64,000 nt of DNA from Martinezella tropici (GTDB taxonomy: Bacteria; Pseudomonadota; Alphaproteobacteria; Rhizobiales; Rhizobiaceae): assembly GCF_008370325.1 (NCBI RefSeq), contig NZ_VNIP01000008.1:726680-790679 (forward strand), read 5' to 3'. How positions within the stretch are numbered: position 1 is the stretch's first letter; every line of letters starts with the position of its first letter. The notes under the pieces were generated by a model. It searched no databases. It saw only the letters and a list, made by a program, of their open reading frames with translations, and had not been told where the DNA came from. The position numbers and the translations under genes were made by a program. Of the stretch, positions 43,274 to 50,799 are shown piece after piece.

Positions 43274-43870
43274 TTGAGAGCATATCTGGCAGGCCCCGAA
43301 GTCTTTCTTCCCAACGCAAGAGAAATCCTCGATCGCAAGATCGCATTGGCTCGCAGCTACGGATTTACCCCCGTCTCGCCCGGTGATCTGGTGGTGCCTG
43401 AGACGGAGACACGCCGGGAGCGGGGTCTTGCCATTAGCGCGATCAACGAGAAGCTGATGTCGAGCGCCGATCTTATCATCGCCAACCTGACGCCGTTTCG
43501 CGGTATTGCCGCGGATGTCGGCACAGCCTTCGAGCTCGGCTTCATGTGCGCACGCGGCTGCCCGGCATTCGCCTTTTCCAACTGCACTGAAAATCATTTC
43601 GAGCGCGTGAGCGGACTTTACAATGGCGACGTTCGTCTCGGTCCGGATGGACGCCATCGCGGTCCCGACGGAATGGCGCTGGAAAACTTCGATATGGCCG
43701 ACAATCTGATGCTCGACGGCGGCATCGCGGCACGCGACGGCATCATCATAACGCGTCAGGTCGCGGCGAATCAGCTCTTTCTGGATCTGACCGCGTTCGA
43801 GGAATGCCTGCGCATCGCTGCCGGCAAATTGTTGAAGCAAGCCACCAGCGCAGAATGCGCTGCCCACTGA
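43274..43870 (+). CDS. Nucleoside 2-deoxyribosyltransferase-like protein
   Basis: 198 residues from a TTG start at 43274, supported by GAGAGG 8 bases upstream. The N-terminal RAYLAGPEVFLPNA and SADLIIANLTPFRG with DVGTAFELGFM match the nucleoside 2-deoxyribosyltransferase fold, in which Glu (FELG) is the nucleophile that exchanges or hydrolyses the N-glycosidic bond of deoxynucleosides. Members also include nucleotide hydrolases, so nucleotide-pool salvage or cleansing is the likely role. Confidence 0.85.
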   Translation: MRAYLAGPEVFLPNAREILDRKIALARSYGFTPVSPGDLVVPETETRRERGLAISAINEKLMSSADLIIANLTPFRGIAADVGTAFELGFMCARGCPAFAFSNCTENHFERVSGLYNGDVRLGPDGRHRGPDGMALENFDMADNLMLDGGIAARDGIIITRQVAANQLFLDLTAFEECLRIAAGKLLKQATSAECAAH

Positions 43871-43918
43871 CTGCTTTCTTTCGCTATGGCGGCAAAACGA
43901 CGAAAGCTCGTTCGAGCC

Positions 43919-44740
43919 TCACCACGTCCCGAGAGCTTCATCGACAGCGTGCGCCCGCGCAGGCAGCAGCTCATAAGCGGCAATGTCCGGTTCGGCAAAA
44001 GCAGCCAAGCCGAGCGACCCAAGGATATCGCGCCCTACCGGGTCCTTGTGCGCGCCAAGGAGAGCAGCCCGAAGCGCTGCGACGGTTTCGGGTGCTTGCT
44101 GTTGCGAGGCGACCAGTAGAGGGAAGGGAGCCGGCTTCGTTGTGGCGATGACCTGCAACGATGCAATCATGTCCGGCTCGTGCATCTCCAGCAGCTGGCA
44201 AGCATAGGCGTCGATCGCACCGACATCGACGGCGCCTGAACGGATCGCCTCGATTACGCCGCGCGGATTGAGGAGCGGACCGAAGGTCTTGCTCGCCGGC
44301 TGTCCGCCGGCAAGTGAGGCAAAGAATTCGCGTGGCGCATTGTAGCCCGATTGCGAGTCCCGCACCGTCCAGCCCCAGCGCATTGCTGCAAGATCGGCCT
44401 TCGCGAGCGGCCTATCACGTGCGGCGACGATATGGCTGGCATAGACGGCTTGCCCGTTTGCCCAATCCGCCAGCGATACAGGCGCCACGAGCGGCAGCGG
44501 ACGCTCTGCTTTCGCAAGTCGAGAGAACGGAAAGCCGCACATGAAGACTGCGCCCATATCCGGGCGAGCCCATAGCTCGGAAAGCGGCGCCGGCGCGGCA
44601 TGGGCAATGACCTCGAGCTCAACATCAGACCGATGCGCAAGCCAATGAAAGAGGCGGTCCCAAAGCCCTGATATCTTCGGGCTCAGATTGTACATTCGCG
44701 AGCAGGCGATGGCGGGAGGGGGAGCAGGAGACATCATCAT
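43919..44740 (-). CDS. PhnD-like substrate-binding protein without evident signal peptide
   Basis: 273 residues related to phosphonate/phosphite-type binding proteins (PhnD family; DMGAVFMCGFPFSRL, GWTVRDSQSGYNAPREFFASL, SGAVDVGAIDAYACQLL). No hydrophobic signal sequence is seen at the N-terminus (MMMSPAPPPAIACSRMYNLSP), and no permease or ATPase of this class is adjacent. It starts 6 bp after the cyclodeaminase-like gene, so it belongs to the ammonia-lyase cassette. It may work in the cytoplasm as a ligand-binding or enzyme-accessory protein; this is inference. Confidence 0.75.
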   Translation of the reverse strand: MMMSPAPPPAIACSRMYNLSPKISGLWDRLFHWLAHRSDVELEVIAHAAPAPLSELWARPDMGAVFMCGFPFSRLAKAERPLPLVAPVSLADWANGQAVYASHIVAARDRPLAKADLAAMRWGWTVRDSQSGYNAPREFFASLAGGQPASKTFGPLLNPRGVIEAIRSGAVDVGAIDAYACQLLEMHEPDMIASLQVIATTKPAPFPLLVASQQQAPETVAALRAALLGAHKDPVGRDILGSLGLAAFAEPDIAAYELLPARAHAVDEALGTW

Positions 44741-44746
44741 AGCGCG

Positions 44747-45751
44747 TCACGCAAACCGAAGGCGTTGGCCGATGTTCATGCGCTTTGCTTTTTCGACCAT
44801 CGCCGCGCCGAGCGCGACATCGGTCGTGCTGAGCCCACGATGCCAGAAGAGGATCGTCTCATCATCGCTTTCGCGGCCGGGCTTGGCGCCGCAAACGATC
44901 TGGCCAATCTCCGCATGCAGCGTTTCGGCGGTCACCTTACCCTCATCGACATGACGACGCAGCGCGCCGAAGGGGCGACCGGGGCCGCATTGCCCCCAAT
45001 CATCGACCACGACCTTGTCCATGATATCGGTCAGGTCGAATTCGAGCGCGCTCATCGTGCCATAAGGCACGACGAAAGCGCCTTTCTTGACCCAGGAGGT
45101 CTTGAAGAGCGGCGTCGGCTCCGGCAGACGGCTTGCCTCGATCATGATGTCGGCGCCTTTCAGGCAATCTTCCCAATTGTCCGTCACGATGATCTTCTTG
45201 CCGAGATCCTTCTCCAGCCGCGCGGCGAAGGCATCCCGGCTTTCCGGGCGGCGCGAATGCACGCGGATCTCGTCGAAATCGAAGATGTGATCGAGCAGCC
45301 GCACGTTCCAATAGGAGGTGCCGCGCGCGCCAATATGGCCGAGGATCTTGCTATTCTTGCGGGCGAGATGGCGTGCGCCGATGGCCGTGACGGCACCGGT
45401 GCGCATGTCGGTGATGGCAGTCGCATCGATGATGGCCTTCGGCACGCCGGTGCGCGGATCGAACAGATTGAGGACCGCCATTTCCGAGGGCAGTCCCTGC
45501 TTGTAGTTGTCGACGAAATCGCCGACGACCTTTACGCCGGCATAGTCGAGCGGCTTCACATAGCCGCGCAGCACGTTGAAATGACCCTTGTCGGAACTCT
45601 CGGGCACGAGATGAACGCGAGGCTCGATAACTGTCTCGCCGCGCCCCTGCGCATCGAGCGCCCTGGTCACGGCGTCGAGGATTTCGTCATCGGAAAGCGC
45701 CAGCGCCTTGGCGTCGATAGCATTCAAATAGTCGATCCAGATTTCCTGCAT
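44747..45751 (-). CDS. Ornithine cyclodeaminase/mu-crystallin family protein
   Basis: A 334-residue NAD(P)-dependent enzyme of the OCD/mu-crystallin family. The N-terminal region holds substrate-binding residues (RVHLVPE, GHFNVLRGYVKPLDYAGVKVVGD), and the Rossmann part has LGHIGARGTSYWNVRLL and DIMIEASRLPEPTP. The dinucleotide motif is HIGARG, not the usual GxGxxG, so the exact activity is uncertain (ornithine cyclodeaminase, alanine or lysine dehydrogenase, or imine reductase). It lies between the ammonia-lyase-like and PhnD-like genes. Confidence 0.85.
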   Translation of the reverse strand: MQEIWIDYLNAIDAKALALSDDEILDAVTRALDAQGRGETVIEPRVHLVPESSDKGHFNVLRGYVKPLDYAGVKVVGDFVDNYKQGLPSEMAVLNLFDPRTGVPKAIIDATAITDMRTGAVTAIGARHLARKNSKILGHIGARGTSYWNVRLLDHIFDFDEIRVHSRRPESRDAFAARLEKDLGKKIIVTDNWEDCLKGADIMIEASRLPEPTPLFKTSWVKKGAFVVPYGTMSALEFDLTDIMDKVVVDDWGQCGPGRPFGALRRHVDEGKVTAETLHAEIGQIVCGAKPGRESDDETILFWHRGLSTTDVALGAAMVEKAKRMNIGQRLRFA

Positions 45752-45860
45752 TACCGTTCTCCAGGCCTTTTCACCAGCTGCGCCGGTTTAACGAATGATC
45801 CAAGCCGCATGGGCGACCGGCGGAAGGCGACGGGCGTGGACCACCTTGCGGCTATATCGA

Positions 45861-47378
45861 TCAGGAAGCCGTCTCCATCAGGTCGGCGTTCTTAATGAAC
45901 TCCGACAGTCTTTGAAAATCTGGTCCCTGCGCACGATCTTCCTCCAGCGGCGGAACCAGTTCGCGCACCTTGAGATAGGCGCGCAGCGTCCCGCCGCCAA
46001 GCTCGCCCACAGCGCCGCGCAGATCAACAGCCTGGGCGGATGCGACAAGCTCGATAGCGACGAGATAGCGCAGCCGCTCGATCATCGCTTCGATTTTTGT
46101 CAGGACGCTCGGCGCCATCGATGCCTGATCCTCGACGCCATCCGCAACCGGAATAGGCGCGAGCGAGACGGGCATGGCCAGATGGCGTATCTCGGCTTCG
46201 AGTGCCGAGACTGTTTTCTGCACGGTGGCAAAGCCTGTTCTACTTTGCCCGAGCGGCGTCAGGAACCGCGGCAGTTCTGACATGGCCGGTGACATGATCT
46301 TCATGGTTCGATAGGCCACCCCTGCTGCACAATGGGAGATTGCCTGGCCGAGCCGCTCCCATGCCAGAACGAAGGCCGTCATGTCGAAATTGCCATGCGA
46401 CAGGATGAGCCCTTCGTCGGCCAGCACGACAGGATTGTCGCCGGAACTCGCAAGTTCGATCTCGGTTGCGGTGCGCGCCTCGCCGATCGCGTGGAGGAGG
46501 GCGCCCCATACCTGGGGAGCGCAGCGATAGCTCAACGGATCCTGCAGGCGCCGTGCCGCACCATCGACAAGAAGAGAACTTCCGGAAAGCAGCTCGCGAA
46601 GCCTTGCCGCTGCCTCGCGCTGGCCGAAGGCCGGCCTGGCCGCCAGCGCCCGGTCGTCGAAGGCAGAGACGTTCGCACGGAAGGCCTCGAAATTCAACGC
46701 AACAGCCGCAAGCGACCAATCAAACAGCCGCTCGATATCCTCGATGCAGAGGCAGGCCTTGCCGACCGAAAGACTGTTGGCAACGACAAGGACATGGCCG
46801 TCCTTCGGCGCGATCGGCAGAGGTTTCAGTCCGGCCTTCAAGAGAGCGTCCGGTGCCTGCATGATCGTGCCATCCACTTCCGCCGCGCCATCCCCTAACA
46901 GAGCCCGTGCCATATGCGCCAAAGGTGCAATATCGGCAGCGCCGATCGAACCGAGCGATGGCACGACCGGATGAAAGCCCGCATTGAGTGCCTTAACGAG
47001 GCCGGCGAAAACCGGAAGCGACACGCCGGAGCCGCCAGCCGCCATGCCGGCAACGCGGGCGGCCATCATTGCCCTCACGGATTCCAGCGGCAGCGCTGCC
47101 CCGACCCCTACGGCCCGCGCCTGTGGCACGCGCAATTGGAAGGCGATGAGGTCGTCCGTTGCAAGGCGAGTGTCGACGCCCGCGCCCAATGCTGTCGTCA
47201 AACCATAAACAGGCCGGTCGGCCGCCAGGTAGCGTTCGACGATTGCGCGGGCGGCGGCGATCTTGTCTTCGACGTTCTGTGAAATCGCGATCGTGGCGTT
47301 GTGCCGCGCGATTGCGGCGATATCGTTCGCCGTCGGAGGCGCTCCGGTGAAGGATACGATATTATCCGTCTTGCTCAT
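45861..47378 (-). CDS. Histidine/phenylalanine ammonia-lyase homologue lacking the MIO triad
   Basis: 505 residues across the whole HAL/PAL/TAL fold. YGLTTALG (58-65), SLGSIG (141-146), APLAHM, QDPLSYRC (279-286) and a C-terminal VEDQASMAP are recognisable. The Ala-Ser-Gly that normally cyclises to the MIO electrophile is missing: the sequence reads GAAD at 146-149, where active enzymes have GASGD. The active-site Tyr of QDPYS is Leu and the EDH His is Gln. The frame is intact, so this is no simple pseudogene. It may be a non-elimination enzyme or a regulatory homologue. It heads the cassette with the OCD-like and PhnD-like genes. Confidence 0.85.
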   Translation of the reverse strand: MSKTDNIVSFTGAPPTANDIAAIARHNATIAISQNVEDKIAAARAIVERYLAADRPVYGLTTALGAGVDTRLATDDLIAFQLRVPQARAVGVGAALPLESVRAMMAARVAGMAAGGSGVSLPVFAGLVKALNAGFHPVVPSLGSIGAADIAPLAHMARALLGDGAAEVDGTIMQAPDALLKAGLKPLPIAPKDGHVLVVANSLSVGKACLCIEDIERLFDWSLAAVALNFEAFRANVSAFDDRALAARPAFGQREAAARLRELLSGSSLLVDGAARRLQDPLSYRCAPQVWGALLHAIGEARTATEIELASSGDNPVVLADEGLILSHGNFDMTAFVLAWERLGQAISHCAAGVAYRTMKIMSPAMSELPRFLTPLGQSRTGFATVQKTVSALEAEIRHLAMPVSLAPIPVADGVEDQASMAPSVLTKIEAMIERLRYLVAIELVASAQAVDLRGAVGELGGGTLRAYLKVRELVPPLEEDRAQGPDFQRLSEFIKNADLMETAS

Positions 47379-47600
47379 TCCTGCCTGCCTCCAAGACGTG
47401 CGCTCGGTTTCCCGCGATCTTCGCCGGAATGCTCTTCCAGTCGATGTTGGTTGTCGGAATAGCAGATATCACGCATAGCACGGCACGTGGCCAGCAACAG
47501 TCATATCGATTGACGAACACCGCTATCTCGTTACGAGGCAATATTCGGCGCGGGGAAAAGCTCAAGCAGTGCCAAACGACCAATCCAAAAGTCCTTACGC

Positions 47601-47640
47601 ACAAGGTGATAGCGACAACACATCATCGCTATCACCTTGT
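47601..47640. terminator. 15-bp perfect inverted repeat between two operons
   Basis: ACAAGGTGATAGCGA and its exact complement flank a 10-base loop, 29 bp past the stop of the CUT2 ATPase gene and about 220 bp before the ammonia-lyase-like start. It probably ends the sugar transporter transcript and separates the two units, though no T-run follows on the minus strand. Confidence 0.55.
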
Positions 47641-47668
47641 TTTGAATGAAGGTTGGTTCGGTGACGAA

Positions 47669-48415
47669 TTAGCCGCCGATCATGAGCCGGACGACTTCCT
47701 CATGATTGGTATCGGCGATGTTGCGTTCGCCGGCCACAATCCCGCGCCGCAGGACGACGATGCGGTCAGAGACTGCGAAAATATCCTGCAGATTGTGCGA
47801 GATGAAGATAACGCCGCGCCCCTGCGCCTTCAGCGACTTGATGAGGGCCACGACCTTGCGCTGTTCCGGCACGCCGAGCGCCGCCGTCGGCTCATCCATG
47901 ACCAGAATGCGGGCATTCCAATAAACCGCACGCCCGATCGCGACCGCCTGGCGCTGACCGCCGGAGAAATTGCTGACCGGCGCATCGAGCCGCTTCACAT
48001 GGAAATCGAGCTCCGCCATCGTCTTGCGTGCTGCTTCCGCCATGGCCTTCCGGTCGAGAACCGGCAGGAAGCCGAAGAGCTTCTTCATCGGTTCGCGCCC
48101 AAGGAAGATGTTGGAGCCGATCGTCAGATTATCGGCAAGCGCCAGATCCTGGTAGATCGTCTCGATGCCTTTCTCGCGCGCATCCTGCGGCGATGAGAAG
48201 GTGACGGGCTTGCCTTCGATCAGGATTTCGCCCGCGGTGGGCGGATAGACGCCGGAGATCGCCTTGATCATCGTGGTCTTGCCCGCGCCATTATCGCCGG
48301 CAAGCGCCACGACTTCACCGGGCCGCACGACCATGGAGCAATTGTCGAGGGCACGCACCGCGCCGAAATAGCGCGAGAGATTGCGAACCTCGAGGAGGGG
48401 AGTTGCACTATTCAT
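47669..48415 (-). CDS. CUT2 sugar ABC transporter ATPase (single domain, FrcA-like)
   Basis: 248 residues with Walker A GDNGAGKTT, signature FSGGQRQAVAI, Walker B DEPTAALG and an H-loop SHNL. Most CUT2 ATPases (RbsA) have two tandem ATPase halves; this has one, as in Sinorhizobium FrcA of the fructose/mannose/ribose importer. It overlaps the permease gene by 8 bp. The sugar cannot be read from the ATPase. Confidence 0.9.
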   Translation of the reverse strand: MNSATPLLEVRNLSRYFGAVRALDNCSMVVRPGEVVALAGDNGAGKTTMIKAISGVYPPTAGEILIEGKPVTFSSPQDAREKGIETIYQDLALADNLTIGSNIFLGREPMKKLFGFLPVLDRKAMAEAARKTMAELDFHVKRLDAPVSNFSGGQRQAVAIGRAVYWNARILVMDEPTAALGVPEQRKVVALIKSLKAQGRGVIFISHNLQDIFAVSDRIVVLRRGIVAGERNIADTNHEEVVRLMIGG

Positions 48416-49472
48416 CCTGTTTCGCTCCGCTGAACCGGCGCTGCGCCTGGTCGATGAGCACCGAAATGATGATGACGATGCCGACGGCGATGAACTGCCA
48501 GAACGGTTCCACGTTCATGAAGACGAGGCCGTACTGGATGACGGCGATGACGAGAGCACCGGCAATGGTGCCGATGATCGTGCCGGAGCCGCCGAATAGG
48601 CTCGCGCCGCCGATGACGACGGCAGCCACGCTATCGAGCAACAGGGGTTCGCCGGCCTGGGCGGCGCCTGCGGTGAAACGAGCCGCATAGAGAGCGCCGC
48701 CCAGGCCTGCGCAAACGGCCGAGAGAATATAGAGCCGCAGCAGATGAGACTTGATGTCGATGCCGGCACGGCGCGCGGCCTGCGCATTCGCGCCGATGGC
48801 ATAATTATGCTGCCCGAAGCGGGTCTGGCTCAGCAGGTAATGCATGATCACCACGAAGACCAGCGTAACGATGACGAGATAGGGCACGCCGTAGAGCCGC
48901 CCATTGCCGAGTTCGGCGAAATAGGAATTCTTGACCGGCACAGTGGTACCGCCCGCAATCAGGAAGGCCGTACCACGCGCAACGCCGAACATGCCAAGCG
49001 TGCCGATAAACGGCGGAACCTTGAGACGGGAGATCAGCAGACCGTTGATGAAGCCGGGTATGGCAGCGGCCAGCATGGCGACGAGAATACCGAATACCAT
49101 CGCTATCGGCAGCGGCATGTAGAGCCCGGCGATATTGGCGATGTGCGCGGCGACGACGGCGGCAAGCCCCATGATGAAGCCGGTCGATAGATCGATGCCG
49201 CCGGAAATGATGACGAAGGTCTGTCCGATCGCCAGCAGCAGCGGCGCCACTGCGAAGACCGCGACGGACTGCCAGTTGAAGCTCGAGCCTATGAACGTGC
49301 CACCGAAATCGATCCGCGCCCAGATCTCGAAAGTCACGATAAGCCCGGCAAGAAAGAGCCATGCGCGCAATTGCGCGATGCGGTTTAGGATGGTTTTTGC
49401 TTGGTCGCCGTGGTCCGCCTGCGGCGCCACGTGGTGATCCGCCTTGCGGATCTCTGCATTGTCGATTGTCAT
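48408..49472 (-). CDS. CUT2 sugar ABC transporter permease (RbsC/FrcC-like)
   Basis: 354 residues from ATG 49472 (GGA 7 bases before; a TTG four codons upstream is possible). Eight to ten membrane helices and the segments SGGIDLSTGFIMGLAAV and GGASLFGGSGTIIGTIAGAL are hallmarks of RbsC-type permeases. It forms a homodimeric channel with the single-domain ATPase. Confidence 0.92.
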   Translation of the reverse strand: MTIDNAEIRKADHHVAPQADHGDQAKTILNRIAQLRAWLFLAGLIVTFEIWARIDFGGTFIGSSFNWQSVAVFAVAPLLLAIGQTFVIISGGIDLSTGFIMGLAAVVAAHIANIAGLYMPLPIAMVFGILVAMLAAAIPGFINGLLISRLKVPPFIGTLGMFGVARGTAFLIAGGTTVPVKNSYFAELGNGRLYGVPYLVIVTLVFVVIMHYLLSQTRFGQHNYAIGANAQAARRAGIDIKSHLLRLYILSAVCAGLGGALYAARFTAGAAQAGEPLLLDSVAAVVIGGASLFGGSGTIIGTIAGALVIAVIQYGLVFMNVEPFWQFIAVGIVIIISVLIDQAQRRFSGAKQDE

Positions 49473-49543
49473 GAACTGGTCCAAACTGAAGCGTTGAACG
49501 CGCCAAGATCACGGCGCAGTTCGCTCTATCATCGTTGGATGAT

Positions 49544-49567
49544 GTGCCTCGCCCTTCGGCGAGGCAC
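49544..49567 (-). terminator. Intercistronic 10-bp hairpin after the binding-protein gene
   Basis: GTGCCTCGCC and GGCGAGGCAC pair perfectly around a CTTC loop, 15 bp past the binding-protein stop. It is the third such structure in the window at the same place in an ABC operon. Confidence 0.55.
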
Positions 49568-49581
49568 AGACTATCTCCGGA

Positions 49582-50571
49582 TCAATCGGAGTAGATGAAC
49601 TTCGCGACATTCTTGTCCGCGACGTTCGATTTGTCGATGACCGTGAAGCCGGTGCCGATCGCCGTCGGGATCGAATTGCCGGTCAGGTGCGCGTAGGCTG
49701 CCATCACGCCGAAATAGCCGATTTCAGCCGGGTGCTGCGCGATCGCCAGATCGACGAGGCCGGAGTTGATGTTGTCGACGATCGACGTCGGCGCATCGAA
49801 GGCGACCACGCGAATTTTACCCGTCTGGCCGGCCTGCTGCACGCCGTTGGCGGCACCAAGGGCGGAGAACAGATTGGCTCCGAAGACACCATCGAGATCG
49901 GAGTTGCGGGCAAAGACCGCCTGCAGCTGCGATGCCGCCTTGTTGGCGTCGTCGTCGTTATATTGCGTCTCCAGAACGGTGATGTTCGGATACTTCTTCA
50001 TTTCCTCCTTGAAGCCTTGCTCGCGCTGATCCGTGGTCGAGATGCCGGGCTTCACGTTGGAAACGTAGACCTTGCCCTTTTCGCCGACGGCTTTCGCCAG
50101 CGCGCGTGCGGCAATCGCGCCGCCGAGCAGGTTGTCCGAAGCGATGTAGGCCAGCGGAAAATCGGCATCGCCCTTGCCGGTCTGGTAGACACCGGTGCCG
50201 ATGAAGGTGTCGACGGTGATGACCGGGATGCCGGCATCCGCCGCCTTCTTGAGCGGCTGGATCAACTGATCCTTGTCGGTCGGTGCGATGAGGATCGCGT
50301 CGGGCTTCTTGGCGATCACCGCGTCAAGAACCGGAACCTGAGTCACCGGGTTGAAATCGGGGCCGCCTTGAAACACCAGCGTCGCGCCGATGGCCTTGGC
50401 CGCGGCCTCGGCGCCCTTGCGCATGGTGATGTAAAAAGCATCGGTCGTCAGGCCCGGAATAAGGGCAATCGTAAATTTCTTGTCTGCAGCTTTGGCGGTG
50501 CCGGCAACAGCCGCAACACCCGTAGCGAGCGATGCCACGGCCGAAGCCTTGAGAAATGAGCGGCGCTCCAT
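49582..50571 (-). CDS. CUT2 sugar-binding periplasmic protein (RbsB-like)
   Basis: 329 residues, family-2 periplasmic binding protein. The N-terminus MERRSFLKASAVASLATGVA carries an RRSFLK twin-arginine-like motif with cleavage near AKA (about 28), so Tat export is possible. The core shows FTIALIPGLTTDAFYITMRKGAE, ILIAPTDKDQLIQPLKKAADAGIPV and the hinge motif IRVVAFDAP. First gene of the transporter operon, with a very strong GAGGAGG site and a good promoter 46 bp upstream. Confidence 0.92.
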   Translation of the reverse strand: MERRSFLKASAVASLATGVAAVAGTAKAADKKFTIALIPGLTTDAFYITMRKGAEAAAKAIGATLVFQGGPDFNPVTQVPVLDAVIAKKPDAILIAPTDKDQLIQPLKKAADAGIPVITVDTFIGTGVYQTGKGDADFPLAYIASDNLLGGAIAARALAKAVGEKGKVYVSNVKPGISTTDQREQGFKEEMKKYPNITVLETQYNDDDANKAASQLQAVFARNSDLDGVFGANLFSALGAANGVQQAGQTGKIRVVAFDAPTSIVDNINSGLVDLAIAQHPAEIGYFGVMAAYAHLTGNSIPTAIGTGFTVIDKSNVADKNVAKFIYSD

Positions 50572-50616
50572 AATTTTCCTCCTCTTGAAGCCGAACCTCC
50601 CCTGTCCGGCACAGCG

Positions 50617-50645
50617 ATAATCAGTAGGTTACTGCGGCACGTCAA
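50617..50645 (-). promoter_or_regulatory. Sigma-70-type promoter of the CUT2 transporter operon
   Basis: On the minus strand TTGACG (50645-50640) and GATTAT (50622-50617) are separated by exactly 17 bases, close to TTGACA-N17-TATAAT. Transcription would start near 50610 and give a ~40-base leader before the binding-protein ATG. An odd 13-bp dyad AAAGAATTTCTTT (50661-50673) just upstream could bind an activator or repressor. Confidence 0.55.
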
Positions 50646-50799
50646 GTAATTTTTTTCTGCAAAGAATTTCTTTTATCCAATTGATATACTTAAGCAATTC
50701 GATGATGGCGGCAATATCATTATCCGCCGGGAGACATAGCGTCGCACGACGTTCAGCATTATTCCGCAGCCGAGCCGTCCATCCGGACGGCGACGGACA

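Noticed and set aside
44765..45895. 376-codon plus-strand open frame
   Set aside because: It is antisense to the ornithine-cyclodeaminase-like gene. Its composition is that of a mirror frame.
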